In this document: piece by piece, positions 61,393 to 64,000 of the stretch
How positions within the stretch are numbered: position 1 is the first letter of the stretch
How the letters are laid out: the number at the start of each line of letters is the position of its first letter
Assembly (NCBI GenBank): GCA_902779305.1
Contig: CACZBD010000002.1
Location: forward strand, 1-64,000
DNA from: an uncultured Lachnospiraceae bacterium
GTDB lineage: Bacteria; Bacillota; Clostridia; Lachnospirales; Lachnospiraceae
Direction of reading: 5' to 3'
Length of the DNA: 64,000 bases
Notes under the pieces: model-generated
Database searches by the model: none
Told to the model about the DNA's origin: nothing
What the model saw: the letters and a program-made list of their open reading frames with translations, nothing else
Position numbers and translations under genes: made by a program

Positions 61393-62809
61393 GAGACAAT
61401 TCTTGTTTATATTGGCAGCTGCCGTGTTCGCGGCGGCTGCCTTCTTGTTGTTTTTATGGAAGGGCGCTTTTCTGAATGAAGGGATTGCCTGGGAAGAAAA
61501 GTGCTTTTCTTTTTCCGGGATGGAACTGCGATTAACCGACAGACAGGCGATATTGTATCGCGATAATACGAAAGTATGGAACTCAGACTGGGACTGGAGT
61601 GTGCAGAATGCGGTTCACTCAGACATCGATCATGACGGGGCGGAAGAACTTCTGCTGCTCGTCTGGAAGCGCGGCAGTTACGGCAGACATAAGCCGTTCT
61701 GGGTAAAGAAGAATGACAGGAACTTAAAGCAGCATATCTTTATCTACCGCGGGGAAGAAGAGCGCAGAAGCGGGATCCGCGCGATCTGGATGTCTTCGGA
61801 ACTTGCGAGGATTGAAAATATCGCAACGGATTCGGACGGTAACGTGCTTGTTACGGAAGAGAACGGAACCGTCAGCATGTGGGCCTGGGAAAATTTCGGC
61901 CTGAAACTGAAAAAGGATAAGGTTGATACGGTCACGTTTTATGCCTGCGGAGACCAGCTGCTGCACAAATCTCTTCTGGTAAGAGGACTGCCGGAGGATA
62001 ATTACGACTATTTCTACAAAGATCTGAAGAAATACATGGAAGGTGCCGATCTTGTGAGTCTGAATGCGGAAACGGTGCTGGTAAGCGACAAGGCTCTGGT
62101 TTCCGATTATCCGAGATTCGCGTCTCCGGAAGCCGTTGCGGATGCGGTGAAAGATCTGGGTGTCGATGTGGTCTCTACCGCAAACAATCATGCGCTCGAC
62201 CAGGGGATGTACGGTATTGAGGAAACGATCGAAGCCTACCGGAAACGAGGGATCCTGACGGTCGGCACATACGGAGCCGGCGAGGATACGGATATCGTGC
62301 CGTCTGTCCGGTATCTGACCGTAAATGATATGAAGATCGCTTTTCTGGCATTTACCTACGGAACGAACGGCAGGAGTGCAGAAGGTCATGCGGTGGATCT
62401 TCTGTCCGATGAAGAAAGGATGGTCTCTTTACTCGATGAGGCAAGAGCAAAAGCCGATGCTGTTATCGTGTTTGCGCATTGGGGAACGGAATACAGTGAG
62501 GAAACGGATGCGGAACAGGAGAAGTACGCAAAACTGTTTTTACAGCACGGCGTGGATGTTGTGATCGGAACCCATCCTCATGTCGTGCAGAAATATGAAC
62601 TGCTTTCATCGGATGAAAAGGATGGAAAGAAGACGCTGATCTATTATTCTCTCGGAAACCTGATCAGCGCACAGAAGGAAGAAAACTGCAGGACCGGCGG
62701 GATCGCCGGCCTGACACTGGTAAAGATCAAGGACGGGAAAGTCACGATCAGCGATGAAACATTGCATGAAGTCCAAACGGTACAGGGAAGCGTCCAATGG
62801 GTGAAATGA
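61382..62809 (+). CDS. CapA-family (poly-gamma-glutamate-type) metallophosphatase-like protein
   Basis: About 475 residues from ATG 61382, inside the end of the DUF3160 gene; the longer frame is antisense-like noise in another frame of that gene. N-terminal signal-anchor helix. Residues about 30-175 form an FG-GAP-like region (SDIDHDGAEELLLLVW). About 180-470 is the CapA domain: TFYACGDQLLHK, SLNAETVLV, STANNHALDQG, VFAHWGTEY and IGTHPHVVQ, which carry its metal ligands. Relatives take part in poly-gamma-glutamate synthesis or anchoring; no other Pgs genes are here. Confidence 0.82.
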   Translation: MTGKRQFLFILAAAVFAAAAFLLFLWKGAFLNEGIAWEEKCFSFSGMELRLTDRQAILYRDNTKVWNSDWDWSVQNAVHSDIDHDGAEELLLLVWKRGSYGRHKPFWVKKNDRNLKQHIFIYRGEEERRSGIRAIWMSSELARIENIATDSDGNVLVTEENGTVSMWAWENFGLKLKKDKVDTVTFYACGDQLLHKSLLVRGLPEDNYDYFYKDLKKYMEGADLVSLNAETVLVSDKALVSDYPRFASPEAVADAVKDLGVDVVSTANNHALDQGMYGIEETIEAYRKRGILTVGTYGAGEDTDIVPSVRYLTVNDMKIAFLAFTYGTNGRSAEGHAVDLLSDEERMVSLLDEARAKADAVIVFAHWGTEYSEETDAEQEKYAKLFLQHGVDVVIGTHPHVVQKYELLSSDEKDGKKTLIYYSLGNLISAQKEENCRTGGIAGLTLVKIKDGKVTISDETLHEVQTVQGSVQWVK

Positions 62810-64000
62810 TCAAAAACAGGAAAAATGAAACATTCCGGATCCTGCTGTTCCTTGCGCTTCCGACCATGCTCGAGCATCTTTTGTCCACGCTGATGCAGTA
62901 TGTGGATACGGCGATGGTGGGGAGACTCGGCGCGGATGCGACCGCAGCCGTTTCGACGACCACGACGATCACCTGGCTGACCGGAAGCCTCAGTGCGGCC
63001 GTTGCCGTATCGTGCATGACCATGATCGCGACCGCGATCGGGGCAAGAGACACAGAGCGGGTCAGAAAGATCGCAAGCCAGTCGGTTCTGCTTGCGATCC
63101 TGACAGGCGGTCTGATCATGATCGTTTCGATCGTTTTAAGCCCCGTGATCCCCGTTTGGATGGGGATCGATGTCTCCGTGCAGAAGGCCGCATCGGACTA
63201 TTTTCTGATCATCAGCATTCCCGCCATCTTTCGGTCATTGAGCATTATCCTGTCTTCGGCCGTACGCGCCACGCACGATACGAAGAATCCCATGATCATC
63301 AGCTTAAGCTCCAATGCGTTAAACGTTGTCTTAAACGCGGTCCTGATCTACGGGCTGCATCTTGATGTGACCGGGGCGGCACTTGCTACGGCGATCTCGA
63401 CTGTTGTTTCGGGGGTCTGGATGCTGGTGTTGTTCTTAAGAACGGACGTGCTGCGATTTTCACGCAGGGATCTCAAACCCGATAAAGAGATCCTGTCGGA
63501 AAATGCGAAGCTCAGTCTGCCGGTGCTTGCGACCGCATTCACGTCCTGCATGGGGTATGTGGTCTTTGCGGGGATGATCACGGGACTCGGAAAAGTCATT
63601 TTTGCGGCGCATTCCATCGCGGTGACCGCGGAAGAACTGTTCTATCTGCCGGGATACGGCTTAAGAAGCGCCACACAGACGCTGGTCGGAAACAGCATCG
63701 GGGAGAGGGACCAGGATAAATTCCGGGGCGTCAGCAGGGCAGGGATCGTCATCACGGTCGTTCTGATGACGTTCAGCGGTCTGCTGCTGTTTGTGTGTTC
63801 CTATCCGCTGATGTGTGTGTTCACGAGTTCTGAAGAAGTCGCCAGGACCGGCGCATATGTGCTTAGAATGGTGGCATTTACGGAACCGTTCTTCGGACTT
63901 CAGGTCGTTTTGGAAGGGATCTTCTACGGCGTCGGCAAGACGCGCTTTCCGTTTCTTGTCGATACGCTCAGCATGTGGGGGATCCGGATCCTTTTCACGT
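62797..64000 (+). CDS. MATE family efflux transporter, N-terminal part (3' end outside window)
   Basis: Open to the window end, about 401 residues visible. ATG 62797 is set by AGGGAAG about 6 bases upstream; ATG 62806 (ATGA overlap) is the alternative. At least ten membrane helices in two bundles, starting LLFLALPTMLEHLLSTLMQYVDTAMVG, the usual MATE first helix with its PxM...D/N pattern. Second bundle starts near LPVLATAFTSCMGYVV. It exports cationic drugs or metabolites using Na+ or H+. Confidence 0.9.
   Translation, partial: MGEMIKNRKNETFRILLFLALPTMLEHLLSTLMQYVDTAMVGRLGADATAAVSTTTTITWLTGSLSAAVAVSCMTMIATAIGARDTERVRKIASQSVLLAILTGGLIMIVSIVLSPVIPVWMGIDVSVQKAASDYFLIISIPAIFRSLSIILSSAVRATHDTKNPMIISLSSNALNVVLNAVLIYGLHLDVTGAALATAISTVVSGVWMLVLFLRTDVLRFSRRDLKPDKEILSENAKLSLPVLATAFTSCMGYVVFAGMITGLGKVIFAAHSIAVTAEELFYLPGYGLRSATQTLVGNSIGERDQDKFRGVSRAGIVITVVLMTFSGLLLFVCSYPLMCVFTSSEEVARTGAYVLRMVAFTEPFFGLQVVLEGIFYGVGKTRFPFLVDTLSMWGIRILFT

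Overview
The window looks like chromosomal DNA of a low-to-mid GC Firmicute, most likely a Clostridia/Lachnospiraceae gut or rumen bacterium. The basis is gene content and signals, not a database search: AGGAGG-type ribosome sites, S-box (SAM-I) RNA, YczE/YyaS membrane proteins, BIG2/InlB-type repeat surface proteins, a rhodanese-TusA-DsrE protein, a GH67 alpha-glucuronidase, AAA/DUF4143 ATPase, RhuM-Fic and a Phd/PIN toxin-antitoxin pair. No rRNA, tRNA or CRISPR array was recognised.

Layout. 1-13.4 kb: three giant exported repeat proteins and a lipoprotein, all on +. 13.5-14.5 kb: a decayed zinc-ribbon/protein-kinase gene; 14.5-15.8 kb: a SPOR-domain lipoprotein on -. 16-20.4 kb: an HNH nuclease with a duplicated 19-bp palindrome, an unknown protein, an XRE regulator, then Nudix, isochorismatase-like, phosphatase, zinc-ribbon and SnoaL-like genes. 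20.4-23.5 kb: nitroreductase, a truncated Rpn gene, a SAM-I riboswitch with attenuator in front of an orphan gene, and an anchored protein. 23.6-31.7 kb: a coiled-coil protein, a Sel1-like protein, two YczE proteins flanking a macro-domain/vWA pair, two tiny ORFs that look like transporter ends, and a membrane-tethered prolyl aminopeptidase. 31.8-42.9 kb: GH67, a sulfur-transfer pair (rhodanese-TusA-DsrE and rhodanese-TtcA), GH114 lipoprotein, Phd/PIN, a WYL regulator operon, and a D-aminoacylase-like amidohydrolase. A REP-like palindromic repeat (core CCCTTGGGGACGGGGT) occurs in nine units between 21.0 and 38.5 kb, often directly after stop codons.

The most unusual region is 42.9-52.5 kb. 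The 5' end of uvrB is present three times: two truncated copies that both end exactly after codon 90 (motif FVSY), then the complete uvrB. Between the copies lie two different AT-rich cargos. Cargo A holds an AAA/DUF4143 ATPase, a small HTH-like protein and a coiled-coil protein. Cargo B holds a RhuM-Fic protein and a frameshifted Mrr-like restriction enzyme. Both cargos begin with a related left-end block at the same distance from the break. The simplest reading is two successive insertions of one family of mobile cassette that targets uvrB and carries a replacement uvrB 5' end, so that the gene is rebuilt each time. I see no recombinase in the cassettes.

52.5-64 kb: intact uvrB runs into a GT2 glycosyltransferase, an MBOAT O-acyltransferase, a DHHW/AlgX-like protein and uvrA with overlapping or closely spaced genes, so excision-repair and envelope-polysaccharide acylation genes appear co-transcribed. 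A DUF3160 protein, a CapA-like protein and a MATE transporter (cut by the window end) follow.
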